The notes under the pieces: model-generated
Told to the model about the DNA's origin: nothing
Databases searched by the model: none
Seen by the model: only the letters and a program-made list of their open reading frames with translations
Made by a program: the position numbers and the translations under genes
Assembly (NCBI GenBank): GCA_022410635.1
Contig: JAJVDF010000278.1
Coordinates: forward strand, 760,389 to 824,388
From: Tretioscincus oriximinensis
Lineage: Eukaryota; Chordata; Lepidosauria; Squamata; Gymnophthalmidae
Reading direction: 5' to 3'
DNA length: 64,000 nucleotides
Shown: positions 46,057-57,850 of the stretch, piece by piece
Numbering within the stretch: the first letter of the stretch is position 1
Layout: each line of letters opens with the position of its first letter

Positions 46057-47957
46057 TAACCAAACTGAACTTAACTAGGAAGGGGAGCAAATATAACTAA
46101 NTCCTAGGATCTCCCAGCAGATTTCATAAAGGGAAGGGTTTAAATAAAGTTCCCTTCCAAAATAACTATACAAAAACAACTAAGTCCCACAGTAAATTAA
46201 GGGGGTAACTAATTAGAATAAAAGAAAATAATAAGTCCCCGGGTGGGGGGCATAACACTTGCCCTTCAATGAGAGCAGAGGGTAGTCAAATTTATATTAG
46301 GGAAGGAAATGGTTGGAGAGAAACCCACTTGCAGACTCACAAAACTTGGCAAGATTAAAAATGAGGATTTTTCCCCTTGAATTCCCCATCTGGCAACAAG
46401 AGGGGCCAGCAACCAGAGACAGAAGGGAGACACAACAGCCAATTACCAGCTAGGATTATTGGCAGGTTTTCTGGAAAATGTAGGTAAATTGATAGGGAAG
46501 AAAGGAAATTGCTTTGTGCTTGTTGATGGCCATTAATGACAGTGTAAGTCCTGTAAAACTTTCTGGGTTTTTTCCTGGTTTAGTCCAGTTCTTTAGGACT
46601 GAAGTTGAATTAAAAGTTTGTGTCTGACTCTAGCCAAAGACTGGCAACTCTTCTCTTGGATTACCTGCTGGAATCTCATACTTACTTGAACTTCAGGCTC
46701 TGAACAAAATTTACAGACACTTAAACATGTTACAAAAAGTTTGTGACTCCCAACTCTCTGACCTAATGCTCAGAAGGAACCATGTTTTAGAAACATGTGC
46801 TTTGTCTCGTGACTTCTTGAGGTTTCAGCAGATTCAGTGCCATGAGTACAGGTTAGTCAAATGGAGAAATAGATTTTAGCATTGCTCCCTGAGAACACAA
46901 GAAGTCAAAAACTGGATTGATCATGATTGCAATCTTTATTTCCATTCTCATCTCATGAGAAGCACAAAAGGATTTTGTCAAGTAGGAAAATGATCATACC
47001 AATATGTTGAATTGAGGAGGTTTGCATTTCACAGAATGCTTTAGATAATCCTACATACTTCTTTTAGTCTCTTACTNTGGTGGCTTGAGAAGGCTAGAGA
47101 GTATGTTTTAATCCTATCAGGAACAGAGGAGATTGTCAGTGAACAAAAATTTCTCTCCCATCTATTTGGAACAAAAGTGGAAGGATTTAGGATACACTAC
47201 AAGGAAACTTTTCATGATTTACTGCAGTCATCTACTTTCTGTTATACCGCTGAACATTTCCATTACCTAGGTTGTCTTACAGCCAATAATATAGTTATTA
47301 ATGGCACTTCATAGCATTTTATTGACTTACATGTCAGAGATTAAAGCCATTTTTCCTAAGAATATAATTACACAAATATGTTACTTAGAATAATAGTGTG
47401 CATGTTGCAGGTCTACATTTTTACTCTGTCATATTTTAAAGTTTAGGTTTTTAAAAAAAAAGCAAACAGGGTTTTTAATGCACTGGATGTGTGTANTGTT
47501 TTGGTACAGATATGTTTTCCTTTATCATTTGCTTTAAGCCAACTGATAGATAGAAGTGGTATAAACTGGTAGCTTTTTAAAAGTGTATTTGTGAATCTGA
47601 AATACTCCGCAGCTTCAGCCTCCTTTTGGGGGGTTAAGATCTTTCCAAGATTTACATGTACAAAATAAAACATAAAAGTCTCACTAGCTATCAAGATCGC
47701 CATTTGGAAGGAAAAAAATCCAGCAAGTTACTTGTAATTAATGTTAATGCCTTTAAGGCTACCTCCAGACTGTAGTAGAACAACCTATTATCATGATTTG
47801 TTCAGAAAGTGAGCATGAATGAGCATAAAATCTTTGGGTCACATACATGCATGGGATACAGCTGCAAGATGGCAGTTCCTGGCAGCAGCAAATATTAGCA
47901 ATACTATGAAATGTATCCCCTATATTCTGGGTTAATGTGGGGATTTCAATGAAAATA
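46057..47957. other. No recognisable feature
   Basis: About 1.9 kb of non-coding sequence without a recognised repeat. Confidence 0.4.
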
Positions 47958-48034
47958 GGCTGACTAGATGGCCCCTTTTGGGGGGGTTGTAAACCAGTTT
48001 TTGGGGTGCCTCTCAGTTTTTTCTGAGGAAAAAA
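47958..48034. mobile_element. Truncated copy of the 39536 hairpin MITE
   Basis: The left arm GGCTGACTAGATGGCCCC, TTTTGGGGGGGTTG, AACCAGTTTTTGGGGTGCCTC and the loop CTGAGGAAAAAAAAAC are present. The right arm is missing, replaced by ATTAATGGCATTAATGG and then CR1 sequence. Confidence 0.75.
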
Positions 48035-48077
48035 AAACATTAATGGCATTAATGGGTTTTTAACGTTCCTTTAACCC

Positions 48078-48307
48078 TGTATAACTGGATACTAAGATAG
48101 TTGTCTGGATGTAGCCTCCGGGATGGAGCAACAGGCAGGACTCTTGAAATACCATTTGCAGGGAGTCACGAACAGGAGCAGCATATTTTGCTTTCCTCTG
48201 TTTGGACTGCCCAGGTGCATCTGGTGGGCCTCTGTGTGACACAGAATGCTGGACTCGATGGGCTGTGGCCTGATCCAGTATGGCTCTTCTTATGTTCTTA
48301 TGTTCTG
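48078..48307 (+). mobile_element. CR1 LINE 3' UTR, truncated
   Basis: Begins at the CR1 stop region (TAACTGGATACTAAGATAG), continues GGATGGAGCAACAGGCAGGA, and ends TTCTTATGTTCTTATGTT. The last 140 bases look identical to 25424-25574. Confidence 0.88.
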
Positions 48308-49000
48308 TTAGTGACATGTGAACCAAATTTTGTTAAAATCATGCTCTTGTCATTTGGAGAGGACCACAAAAGATATGAAACATTAAGCAGGAACATTGTG
48401 TTGCTGGAAGAAAAACTTTTGTCATATAAAACTTGACATTATAATATATTATATTTTGAAGTATTTGTTCTTCTTTAAGCATAGGTAATCAGTACAAAAA
48501 TATAATGAAAGGCACCTGTAGTAGCAAGCTGTTCTTTAAGTTCAGTTGTCTTGGTGAGTTTCTGTAAAAGATAGAAAATGTTAAAAGAAACAGTAGCAGA
48601 TGTTGCTAATAGGTACATAAGTGGGCATGATTTGGAGGCCTTCCAAAGAAACAATGCTTAATTGAGCTGAGTCCTCTTTTGAATGTATTATAGTGCTATT
48701 GAGTTGCCATTTATCACTTGTCCCTCCCATGGACAGATGTGGAGCCAAGTTTATAACTCAACAATTGTGGAGCCTTAAAATTTGAGAATGTCAGTAAGGT
48801 TATAGGTTCAAAAGCAGAGATACTCTGCTATCATACTCTGGCCAAGGTATCGGTTGTCAAGGAAACTGGCTGATAAGGTAGCATAATTGAATTAAAATAC
48901 TATGCCATGTGTGATTATGCAACTTCAAACACAACAAAGCAACTTCAGTAACAGTCATTTAATGTCTTCTGCAGAGCTTTTGGATGTGACTGGCAATTGA
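48308..49000. other. No recognisable feature
   Basis: AT-rich non-coding DNA. Confidence 0.45.
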
Positions 49001-49297
49001 CATAAGAACATAAGAAGAGCCTTACTGGATCAGGCCACAGCCCATCTAGTCCAGCATTCTGTCTCACACAGAGGCCCACCAGATGCACCTGGGCAGTCTG
49101 AACAGAGTAAAGCAAAATATGCACCTGTTCATGACTCCTGCAAATGTATTTCAGGAGTCATGCCTGTCACTCCATCCCTGAGGCAACATCCAGACATCCA
49201 TCCTAGTACTCATTTATACCCTTGATGTCCATAAACCTTTCTAGTCCTGTCTTGAAACTATCCAAGCTGTTANCTACCACAACCTCTTCAGGAAGTA
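49001..49297 (-). mobile_element. CR1 LINE 3' end
   Basis: Minus strand: the terminus CATAAGAACATAAGAAGAGC, 3' UTR (TGGATCAGGCCACAGCCCAT, GGCCCACCAGATGCACCTGG) and the complement of the last codons (TTGAAACTATCCAAGCTG, CTTCAGGAAGTAG). Cut off in the C-terminal coding region near 49297. Confidence 0.88.
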
Positions 49298-50740
49298 GTG
49301 AGGCCTGCAGTGGTGAGGCCTGCAAAACGTCTGTGATAACAGCAGAAATGGACAACTTTCATGTTTGGACTATTGCTACCATGATTATTAACCAAATGAT
49401 ATTTATAATAGAATCATGGGAATATAATCCCACACCCAGGAGGGCAAAAATCAGAGCAAGCTAAAGATCTGTGTGAAGAGGTATTTTTAACCAAACATTG
49501 GAAGGCATTTGGCATGTGTATATGGAGTATATGGGTGAAGGTTCCAAATCTTGGGGACCATCATGTCTTGCACTTCTACCAGGTTTTAGACTTAAACCAA
49601 ATAAGTGAAGAAATAAACTCAACAACAATCCTGGAAACATTTCTGTAGGAAATGTGAATGATATATTCTATCCTTTCTGTGTTCTACATAACACATGTGT
49701 TCTACATGTCATATGTATGCTATCACATGACATATTTCCCCCCAATTCACAGGGAGAGAGAAGTAGCCAGGCATTAACAGAAAACCTAGAGTAGAATCTT
49801 CATACTTCCTGTCCTGGTCTAGGGGCAGAAGTGTTTCTGCTTAGGAGTATGTGAAAGGCAGGGATGGGATTGGAAGAAATAGGCTTGTTTACAAAACCTA
49901 ATTATGCTTACCTTAGTCTCTAAAGTGCTATAAGCCCCCTTTGTTGGAACCATTCTTCGAAAGTGTGAAAAAGCAAAATCTGCTAAATATCAGGCTAAAA
50001 AGCCTGATCTAAAGATAACCTGCTTTATGGTGTTTGGGAAGGTACTCCAACATTTCGAAGCATGGTAATTCCATTTTCAGGGGTAGACAGAAGGATCTGT
50101 ACTGTGGGCAGAAAACAGTGTCCTCCATAAATGTACCTCTGTTTATTACTGTGTCCAGTAATAAGGCAATGCAATTGCTGTGTGGCAGAAGACAAATTAT
50201 TGTGTGGCTCACTGAGTACATGGAAATCTAACATGAATTTATACGTGTTTAACTTTTAAACTTTGTGTGTTACTTTGCTTTCATATACTGTACTGATTAA
50301 TAACATCTGCCCTTCTAATATCACTTGGAGAAGAATATGTTACAGAAACACTACAAGGAAATTCTACTCAAGGGAGAATTAAATTGGTCACAGTGTCTCA
50401 TCCTTATCTACCTCATTTANTTTTTATGGTCGCTACTGTAATAAAGACATATTGCCCAAGTAGCTTTCAATAAATATATGAAAATAATTATGGTTCCCAT
50501 AAAATGCTCCAATACTTTAACATTTTTATATGTTCTCCTAATGCATTTATAGTACACAAAGCTTTTCTGAGAATAAAATATGGATTCTTTCCTGAAGGAA
50601 TTGACTGGATTCCAACGAGTTGTCTCTGTACCTAATCTGTACCTTTAAAATTTATGGCAATCTAATAAACAGAAGGACAATAAGGCTCCTTTACCACTGA
50701 GCCTTATTCTTGCAGGCAACAAAGAAGCACACTATTTAAG
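49298..50740. other. No recognisable feature
   Basis: Non-coding. Overlapping short frames near 50009-50234 on both strands have no domain. Confidence 0.4.
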
Positions 50741-50743
50741 GTA

Positions 50744-50903
50744 GGTTTACCACATAATAACTGGGATAGAATTCTCCAGTCTTAATGGATATGGGGAGCT
50801 TTCAAAAAGTACATCTTATAATTGCTGCTGCACTTGAGAGAAAAACCACTTTTTCACATCCATTAAAATGCAAATTCCTACCCCACTTCTTATGTGGTAA
50901 CCC
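50744..50903. mobile_element. 160-bp MITE with GGTTTACCACATAA ends
   Basis: Left end GGTTTACCACATAATAACTG, right end inverse GGGTTACCACATAAGAAGTG: 17 of 20 bases agree. TA flanks both sides (50742-50743, 50904-50905). Inner words TCCAGTCTTAATGGATATG and TTTCACATCCATTAAAATG continue the partial symmetry. TA flanks favour a Tc1/mariner-like source, but a 3-bp TWA duplication that has mutated is also possible. Confidence 0.7.
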
Positions 50904-50906
50904 TAA

Positions 50907-52171
50907 TTATTTTCTGTCCTATCTTCAGGACTAGCATGTTTATGGCATACCTCCATTCCAAGATACAACCCTAAATAAGATTCAGTGCAGAAAAGATAAG
51001 CCAGGGAGATAGCAGACATATCTAAGAAGTATGCAGATCTGCTCTGTTGTCTTGAAAAATCCATATACCATCAGGAAAAAGGCTATAGAAATCAGACAAG
51101 GTGTTGATGCAAATGAAAGGCAGAAAGTGAAGCCTTGTAATTCCATAAAAGATTTCAATCTGAAGAAGCACTTCTTAAGGGGGGAAGAATGCACTGAAAC
51201 AAGCATTTTCCATGTAAATTGCCCTACTGGTAAAAGGTATAGTGAGCAATAAATGAACTATGTGTAACATTTGCTAATTGTTTATTGCCCAAATGCATTA
51301 ACAACTCTCGTGCCCCATTCCTTTGAACTCAAGACAAAGATGGACGAGAAGGGCACAGGCACAAAAGAAAGAGGAAATGTTTCTTCCCTTGTTTAAGTGG
51401 GTACTGGAAATACAAACAGTTGCCTTAGACCATGGCCCCTTTTGCATTTGAACTGGGGAATAGCCTGAGCAATTAGCAGGAACAGGGCTTCTGTACTGTT
51501 AGTTCTTCACTATTTTCCATTCATCTCAAATCATATTGAAACTTACATATAAATATCCACTGGTGGTACAGATCAAAACCCTTTTAATCACATCTTGGGC
51601 TGCCTGAAAACAACACGTTAGAATCCATAATGTGAAAAAGGATTGTGGAATGCAGCCATCTTTAAATCTGTATGGAACCAGCAAGACAACTAACCAGGAA
51701 GTCAATACCATGCATGTTCAACCAGCAGTTCTTGTGGTATCCTGNAAAACAAAACATGTACATAAAGAAAGTCTTCTCATCTCCCCAAAGCCAAGCATGG
51801 AGATTTCACAAAGATCAGCTACAAGATGTTCCGATATAATGGAGCTTTTTTCCAATGTCACTACTGAAGCTCTGTTGCCATGTAGGGTAAAGTCTTCATG
51901 ATGTCTCTACCAACGCAGTAAGTAAACCTTGTTTGAAGGTGACCTTGTTCTGTGTGAACAGCAAATACCAGTGAGTCTGGAGTCTTCTTAATACAACACT
52001 AATGCATGGAAGGAAGGCCCTTAGTACACTTACTGGTAAGGCATACCAGCAAGTGCAAAAAGATCCATATAGTTCTTTCTGTTCCTGATTCAACCCACCT
52101 CTTACCTATAGTAATTGATTTTTAACTTACTAATTTCTTCTGCTTGGCTATAATGCTTATTATGTTTTAAT
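50907..52171. other. No recognisable feature
   Basis: Non-coding. A patch at about 51640-51860 shares loose words with the 6428 family (AACTAACCAGGAAGT, CATGGAGATTTCAC) but not enough to call. Confidence 0.35.
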
Positions 52172-52967
52172 AGACACCCTGTCCTGGATCGGAAACTAGC
52201 TTAAAAACAGAAGACAGGGGGTAGTAGTGAATGGACAGTTCTCTGGGTGGAAGGAAGTGAAAAGTGGAGTTCCCAGGGTTCAGTACTGGGAGCTCTGCTT
52301 TTCAATATATTCATAAACAACCTGGTTGCTGAGGTAAATAGTGAAGTAGCCAATATTGGAATATTGTGTACAATCCTGGTCACCACATTTCAAAAAGGAT
52401 ATTGTGGAACTGGAGAAGGTGCAGAAAAGGGCAACAAGAATGATGAAGGGACTGGACCACCTCCCTTATGAAATCCAGTTGGAACCTTGAAAGATGGCGT
52501 CTGAGAGGAGACCTAATTGAGGCGTATAAAATTATGCATGGGATAGTTAAGGTAAATATAGAAAAACTATTTTCTCTATCACAGAACACTAGGACCAGGG
52601 GGCATTCCTTGAAGAGTGAAGGACAGACAAAGGAAAGTATTTTTTCACCCAGAGGGTCACTGGTCTTTGGAATTTACTTTCCTGAAGAGGTGGCAGTAGC
52701 TAGCAGCTTGGATAGCTTTAAGACAGGGTTAGACAAGTTCATGGAAGCTAAGGATGGCTACTAGGATGGATGTGTTGATACTGCCTCTGAGATGGAGCAA
52801 CAGNCAGTATTCCTGAAATGCCTTTTGCAGGGTGTCAAGAACAGTTGAAGATTTTCTAGACTGCCCAGGTGCAATAGGTGTGCCACTGTGTGAAACAGAA
52901 TGCTAGAATAGATGGGCTCCGGCCCGATTCATCAGGGCTCCTCTTACATTCTTATTTTCTTAAATTA
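52172..52967 (+). mobile_element. CR1 LINE, internally deleted
   Basis: Starts in the RT (GTCCTGGATCGGAAACTAG, CTGGGAGCTCTGCTTTTCAA) and runs to GTGAAGTAGCCAATATTGG. It then jumps at about 52358 to the GGAATATTGTG...CACCACATTTCAAAAAGG segment, so the FADD motif and roughly 350 bases are missing compared with 44878. The C-terminus reads FSLSQNTRTRGHSLK and FPEEVAVASSLDSFKTG. The 3' UTR is decayed and ends near 52967. Confidence 0.88.
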
Positions 52968-54224
52968 ATAGCTTTACAATATACAGTAGCTGCTTTGGCC
53001 TGCATTGTTAGTCTTCATCACATGAATGGAATCCAAGATCAGTGCCTGGATAGGTTTGTTATCTCCCTTTTTGGTCAACTTTGTAGAAAGAAGGAGAAAA
53101 AGGTGAGAGAAGTAAAAAAAAATCCGCTCTCCTCTCTTTACCCTTTGAAAAACTTTCTGTCTCACTAGATACACAAATATATGTTAAACCTTTTTTCCTT
53201 TTTTTTAGATTGTGTCAGGAGAATCTGGAAACTACTTTGGGTCATTTTGAAAATCTAGCAAGGGTGTGTGTCTTGTTATATCTTAGAGACTAGCAAGAAA
53301 AAGGTAGGAGCATGGGTGTCAGGGAAAAGTTTAGATTGATACTTTGCCCATGAAATACAGAGATTAGCAGTCATGAAGCAAGACACTCAGTGGAAAAATA
53401 AATAGCCAGACCAAAACTGATTTTACTAAAAGTTGCAATTTATAAAGAAAAGTAGGCAAGGTGACAGTCAAACTTTAGGCAAAAAACAGTAAGTTTTACA
53501 AAACAAAACAGCTACAAACTCTGTAGTAGATTTGAGCTGGGTGTGGCAAAACGAAGAGCTATGTTTTGCAGGTCCAGCATAGCAGTCTCATTCAGCACAC
53601 ACACCCAATTGGGAGAGTTGCATCAGCCAATCAGCATCAGACACATACAACAAGCAACTCTAAATTAGTTGCACCTGGCACAGTTTGTCTTGCCTCAAGA
53701 GCATCCTTTGTGCTCTGAGCTATAGAATCCTTTAAGGTTAATATAGTTTTACAATTTGGGATAAAAATAGGGTTTTGTTACTTTAAGAGAGAGAAGAACT
53801 CTGGGAAATCCCTGGGCTCCTAAATAGGTTTCCTTAGTTAATTAGTTTCAGTTTTGTGTAGTCTTTGCGAGAAGCAGTCGCACCTAGAGAGAGTAGTCTC
53901 TTCTGACATAGAAATTGTTCACAAAGAGATATCAGTCCACACAGAATGAGAAATTCCTCTACAAAGAGAAACAGTCCACCAGCAAAGAATCCTTCTATTT
54001 AAAGGACAGAAAGCAAGTATTTTGACTTTGGGGTAAAAATTCCAGTCTCAGTTGTTTATTTGTATTTAATCATTTGGATAAGTAAAGCCTTTGAAAATAA
54101 GAATCTTGTGGACATTTCTTTGTTCAGGCTGTGTTCCTAAGGGCCAGAAGTTAAGGTTCCACACAAAATTTCCTAGCAGTTAACTTCCAAGTATGAATTC
54201 ATGTTAAACTTTTAAAGGAGTTTT
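52968..54224. other. No complete element; PLE scrap at about 53283
   Basis: At 53283-53314 CTTAGAGACTAGCAAGAAAA and GGTAGGAGCATG match the PLE-type terminus at 63655, but the fragment is very short. Confidence 0.35.
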
Positions 54225-54330
54225 TTGTCTACAAAAAATGTTGAGTTGTAACTTTAAATGATATGAACACATTTAAAGTTACAACTCAATATTTTTTGTA
54301 GACAAGTCTACTTCAGACAGGTTGTTTTGG
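54225..54330. mobile_element. 36-bp-arm hairpin with PLE-like terminus
   Basis: TTGTCTACAAAAAATGTTG... at 54225-54260 faces its inverse at 54270-54305 with one mismatch and a 9-base loop (ATATGAACA). The right arm runs straight into GTAGACAAGTCTACTTCAGA, which resembles the PLE end GTAGACAGGTCTACTTCTTC at 29455. The simplest reading is a folded-back PLE terminus like that at 14692. A small RNA hairpin gene is an alternative, but the perfect stem suits a recent DNA inversion better. Confidence 0.6.
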
Positions 54331-54906
54331 ATGTTCTCTTATGGGCTGTCTGTGACACTATTAAAATTTGAATAGACTTGATGTTCCAGAAGTTCTATAA
54401 CTAGAATCTTTGCATTCTATTTTTGTATTTATTCCAGATGTTCCAGGACTACAAATTCCTGCATTCCATCAGAAACATTCCTGAACTATGACTATAGATG
54501 TTCACTTCAGATGTACACTCTAGATGTTCCATAATTACAACTTCTTGCAGTCCATTCCCAACATTCTATGCCCATCACAAATGAGTTGCCCTATTTGTAC
54601 AGTTTTTAAGTGGGGATTAGAATTCGCTTTCACGTCAGTCCACAAATATTCACTTCTTTATTCTTTGTGCCTTTCCAACATAAGCTGAATTGCTTTTATA
54701 ATTAGAAGTTACTTCAGCTTTTTCTTTTTTAACTAGAAGTAATTTGTTTCATGCCTTTTACTAAATAAAAGTAGATACTCTTCTAATGATGATTGAGGTT
54801 TAGGACTAAAATTGATTTTATTGTGTCTCTCCTTTAGTTAGCAAAAATAACATTTAGGCAAAATCTTGGAAAATATACCTTCTATATTGTAGATGGTATT
54901 CAACGC
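54331..54906. other. Repeated ATGTTCCA-like words
   Basis: Between 54380 and 54560 the words GATGTTCCAGA, GATGTTCCAGG and GATGTTCCATA, with related CATTCC words, recur irregularly. Possibly a decayed tandem repeat. Otherwise nothing recognised. Confidence 0.3.
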
Positions 54907-54914
54907 TGGCCGCT

Positions 54915-55138
54915 GAGCACTCCACAGGGGGTTAGGTTACACAGCACAAAGTTATTTTGGTGAATGAAGAAGTAGCCATCCCATTGGCTGCTGAGAGAAA
55001 GGGCGGCACTGGTAGCACCATGTTGGGTAAACAGAGGGCGGAGTTCCCTCAACATGGCAGTGCCCACATGGAAACGAAGCCACTACTGAAGGTAAAAATT
55101 GCCAAAATAACTATGTGAACCCCCTGTGGAGTGCTCTG
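54915..55138. mobile_element. 224-bp hAT-like MITE with 8-bp target duplication
   Basis: Terminal inverted repeats GAGCACTCCACAGGGGGTT (left) and, inverted, CAGAGCACTCCACAGGGGG (right) are exact over the shared 19 bases; GTTATTTTGG recurs a little further in on both sides. Flanks are TGGCCGCT (54907-54914) and TGGCCGCC (55139-55146), 7 of 8 identical. An 8-bp duplication and CAGAG-type ends fit the hAT superfamily. The interior (GTAAACAGAGGGCGGAG) has no coding frame. Confidence 0.82.
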
Positions 55139-55227
55139 TGGCCGCCTCTGATTGTATTGTACTCATACATGTTACAAAAGTCTTTGTTAACTTACTCAAA
55201 TTTCAGAAACATTTTTTTCTAAAGAAA

Positions 55228-55501
55228 AAGAAGAAGAATCTGGTTTTTATACCTGCCCTTCTCACCCAAAGAAACTCAGAGCACTTAATAAGATTATTTT
55301 TGACCTGAAGGCTCACATCTATTCTATCTTTCTCACCACGTTGTGGTGGCACTCACTTATCTATTCAAAAATTACTTTGCTTTCGTTCAACTGAGTTAAC
55401 TGAAGCTAAAGCCAGCAGAAGGCACTCATCCTCAACACAAGGATTTGAAGTCTGTTATCTCTGTTGAAACACTGAAGCTCTAACCTTTGCACCATCATGC
55501 C
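55228..55501 (-). mobile_element. tRNA-derived SINE (copy 3)
   Basis: Read on the minus strand: head GGCATGATGGTGCAAAGG with B-box-like GACTTCAAATCC, a body different in detail from the copy at 893, and the tail CTCTGAGTTTCTTTGGGTGA with GGTATAAAAACCAGATTC and a CTT run. The middle (CCACCACAACGTGGTGAG) may be a variant body. Longer and more diverged than copy 1. Confidence 0.75.
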
Positions 55502-56470
55502 TCAACCCCCCCGAAGTGTATATAGTTATTACCATTCCTTCTTGGAAATTCATTCTTTTAAACAGTGGTGCATACTTCTAGAAGACTGCATTTTGGGCTG
55601 AAACATTTGCACAAATAAATGAGTGTCTTGGTGAAGTTCTAGGACTATAATTCCTTACTCACAAGTAGGTTTTGTTACTTGGATAGTCTTTTACATTTTT
55701 CATATCAAAATCTGACATATTCTATCAAAAATCTTCCATTGGAAAGATATCTATATGGCCAATAATGCTAATACACAGTATCTCTTTTTTCTTCCCAGTT
55801 ATATTTTAATTTTTTCATATCTTATATGTTATATATACATTCTACATCAATACATTTTACATTTTTACACCAATGTATCATAACATAATTTGTATACAAA
55901 ATATTAGATTCTTTCCTATACCATTCATTCTGTTCCTCATTTTGTTCCTGTTCTCTGTATTGCTACAATTCTTTAAATTGAAAAGGGAAAGGAAAAAGAA
56001 AAAGAAGACAGAAAAGAAAATAGTATTAAGAAGAAAAAAGAAAAAGATAAATGCAAAGAAAAAAGCAAAGAAAAAATAGATGTTTAGAAAAATATTCCAT
56101 TTATATTACTACTACCCTTACCTTAGAGCCAACAAAACATTCTTCCAATTACATTTCTGATATTACATGCTCTCATACCAGATGTGGTCACCTTCTCCAA
56201 GGGCCAAATTGGGTAGCTTCTTGCAACAGGTGTCTATTTCATGTTGACCATAAATTCGGAGTTTTAGGACATGTAGTTAGTGAGCTGTCTAAATTTCAAG
56301 TTAACTTTAATTGCAGAAGTGGACTCCTCAGCTTCTATGGCTGACATTCTGGAGAATCCTGCCTTTTCCTCCTTTTTGCACAAAGAAATATACAGTGATC
56401 TTATTTTCTACTGTTATTGTCATTGTTTCTGCCATAGAAGATGGTAGACGTTAAGAATGAAGAAATTGTC
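55502..56470. other. AT-rich; contains a purine-rich run
   Basis: Nothing recognised besides the low-complexity run at 55980-56079. Confidence 0.4.
55980..56079 (+). repeat. A/G-rich low-complexity run
   Basis: About 100 bases of AAAGAAAAAG-like units with few pyrimidines. Produces lysine-rich translations that are not genuine. Confidence 0.9.
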
Positions 56471-57850
56471 AATCAAGATGGATAAAGGTAAATCATTCCT
56501 TACTAACTTGCTAGAATTTTTTGAGAGTGTTAACAAATGTAGATAAACGGGATCCAGTTGATATTGTCTGTCTAGATTTTCAGAAGGCTTTTGATAAAGC
56601 CCCTCATCAAAGGTTCCTAAAAAAGCTCCACACTCATGGTATAAGAGGACAGATTTTGTCCTGGATTAGAAACTGGCCAAAAGATAGAAATCAGAGAATA
56701 GTAATAAATGGACAGTTCTCTGAGTGGAAAAAGCCAAGAAGTGGAGTACCCCAGGAGTCCGTACTGGGATCTTTGCTTTTNAATATATTCATAAAGTATC
56801 TGGATGCTGAGGTAAATAGTGAAGTAGCCAGGTTTGCTAATGACACTAAACTGTTCAGGGTAGTGAAAACTGAAAATGATTGTAAGGTGCTTCAGAGTGA
56901 TCTATTGAAATGGGGTGAGTGGGCATCAAAGTAGCAAATGCACTTCAATTTAAGCAAGTGTAAAGTCATGCACATTGGGGCAAAGAAGCCCAATTACCAC
57001 CTGATGGTAACCAAGCTTTCTGTGACGGAGCAAGAAAAGGATCTTGGTGTGTTGGTGGACAATTCAATGAAGATGTCAACCCAGAGTGCAGCAGCAGCAG
57101 CAAAAAAGGCAAATTCCATGTTGGGGATAATTAGGAAAGGAATCGAAAACAAGTCAGCAAATGTTGTTTTGCCTCTTTATAAATCTGTGGTGAGGCCACA
57201 TTTGGGAAACTGTGTTCAATTCTGGTCACCACGTCTCAAGAGGGATATTATGGAACTAGAGAAGGTGCAGAAAAGGGCAACAAGAATGATCAAAGGTTTG
57301 GAGCACCCCCCTTATGAAATCAAGCTGCAACGTCTGGGCCTCTTCAGCCTCGAAAGATGACGTTTGAGAGGTCATCTGACTGAAGTGTACAAAATCATGC
57401 ATGGGATGGACAGGGTGAACAGAGAAAAATGTTTTCTCTGTCACACAACACTAGAACCAGATGGCACTCCTTGAAACTGATATGCAGAAAAGTGAGAACA
57501 GACAAAGGAAAGTATTTTTTCACCCAGAGGGTCATCGACCTGTGGAATTTACTTCCTGAAGAGGTAGTGGTATCTAACAGCTTGGATAGCTTCAAGACAG
57601 GACTAGACAGGTTTATGGATACCAAAGGTATAAATGGGTACTAGGATGGATGTCTGGATGCTGCCTCTGGGATGGAGCAACAAGTAGTGTTCCTGAAATG
57701 CCATTTCCAGGGAGTCAGGAACAGGTGCATATTTTGCTTTCCTCTGCCCAGGCGCATCTGGTGGGCTTCTGTATGACACAGAATGCTGGACTAGATGGGC
57801 TCTGGCCCAACCTGCTATGGCTCTCCTTATGTTCTTATGTTCTTATGATC
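56471..57850 (+). mobile_element. CR1 LINE, longest copy in the window, RT palm to 3' terminus
   Basis: Begins at a CR1 segment just upstream of RT block A and continues to the TTCTTATG terminus at about 57850. Contains RT, C-terminal domain and 3' UTR (GGATGGAGCAACAAGTAGTG, GGACTAGATGGGCTCTGGCC). 5'-truncated near 56471 with no full ORF1 or endonuclease. Confidence 0.93.
56521..57647 (+). pseudogene. CR1 reverse transcriptase remnant with mutated FADD motif
   Basis: Block A reads VCLDFQKAFDKAPH with its catalytic Asp present. SGVPQESVLGSLL replaces the usual SGVPQGSVLGPLL. Block C reads RFANDTKLF: the first Asp of FADD has become Asn. A TAG at about 56935 replaces a Trp codon in ASKWQMHFN, and a TGA after LQRLGLFSLER (57358) plus a shift closes the next block. 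The C-terminus resumes at 57429 with FSLSHNTRTRWHSLKL and ends at a natural stop near 57644. Enzymatically dead on three independent grounds. Confidence 0.9.

Noticed and set aside
55873..56079. Lysine-rich open frame
   Set aside because: Translation of an A/G-rich low-complexity run.
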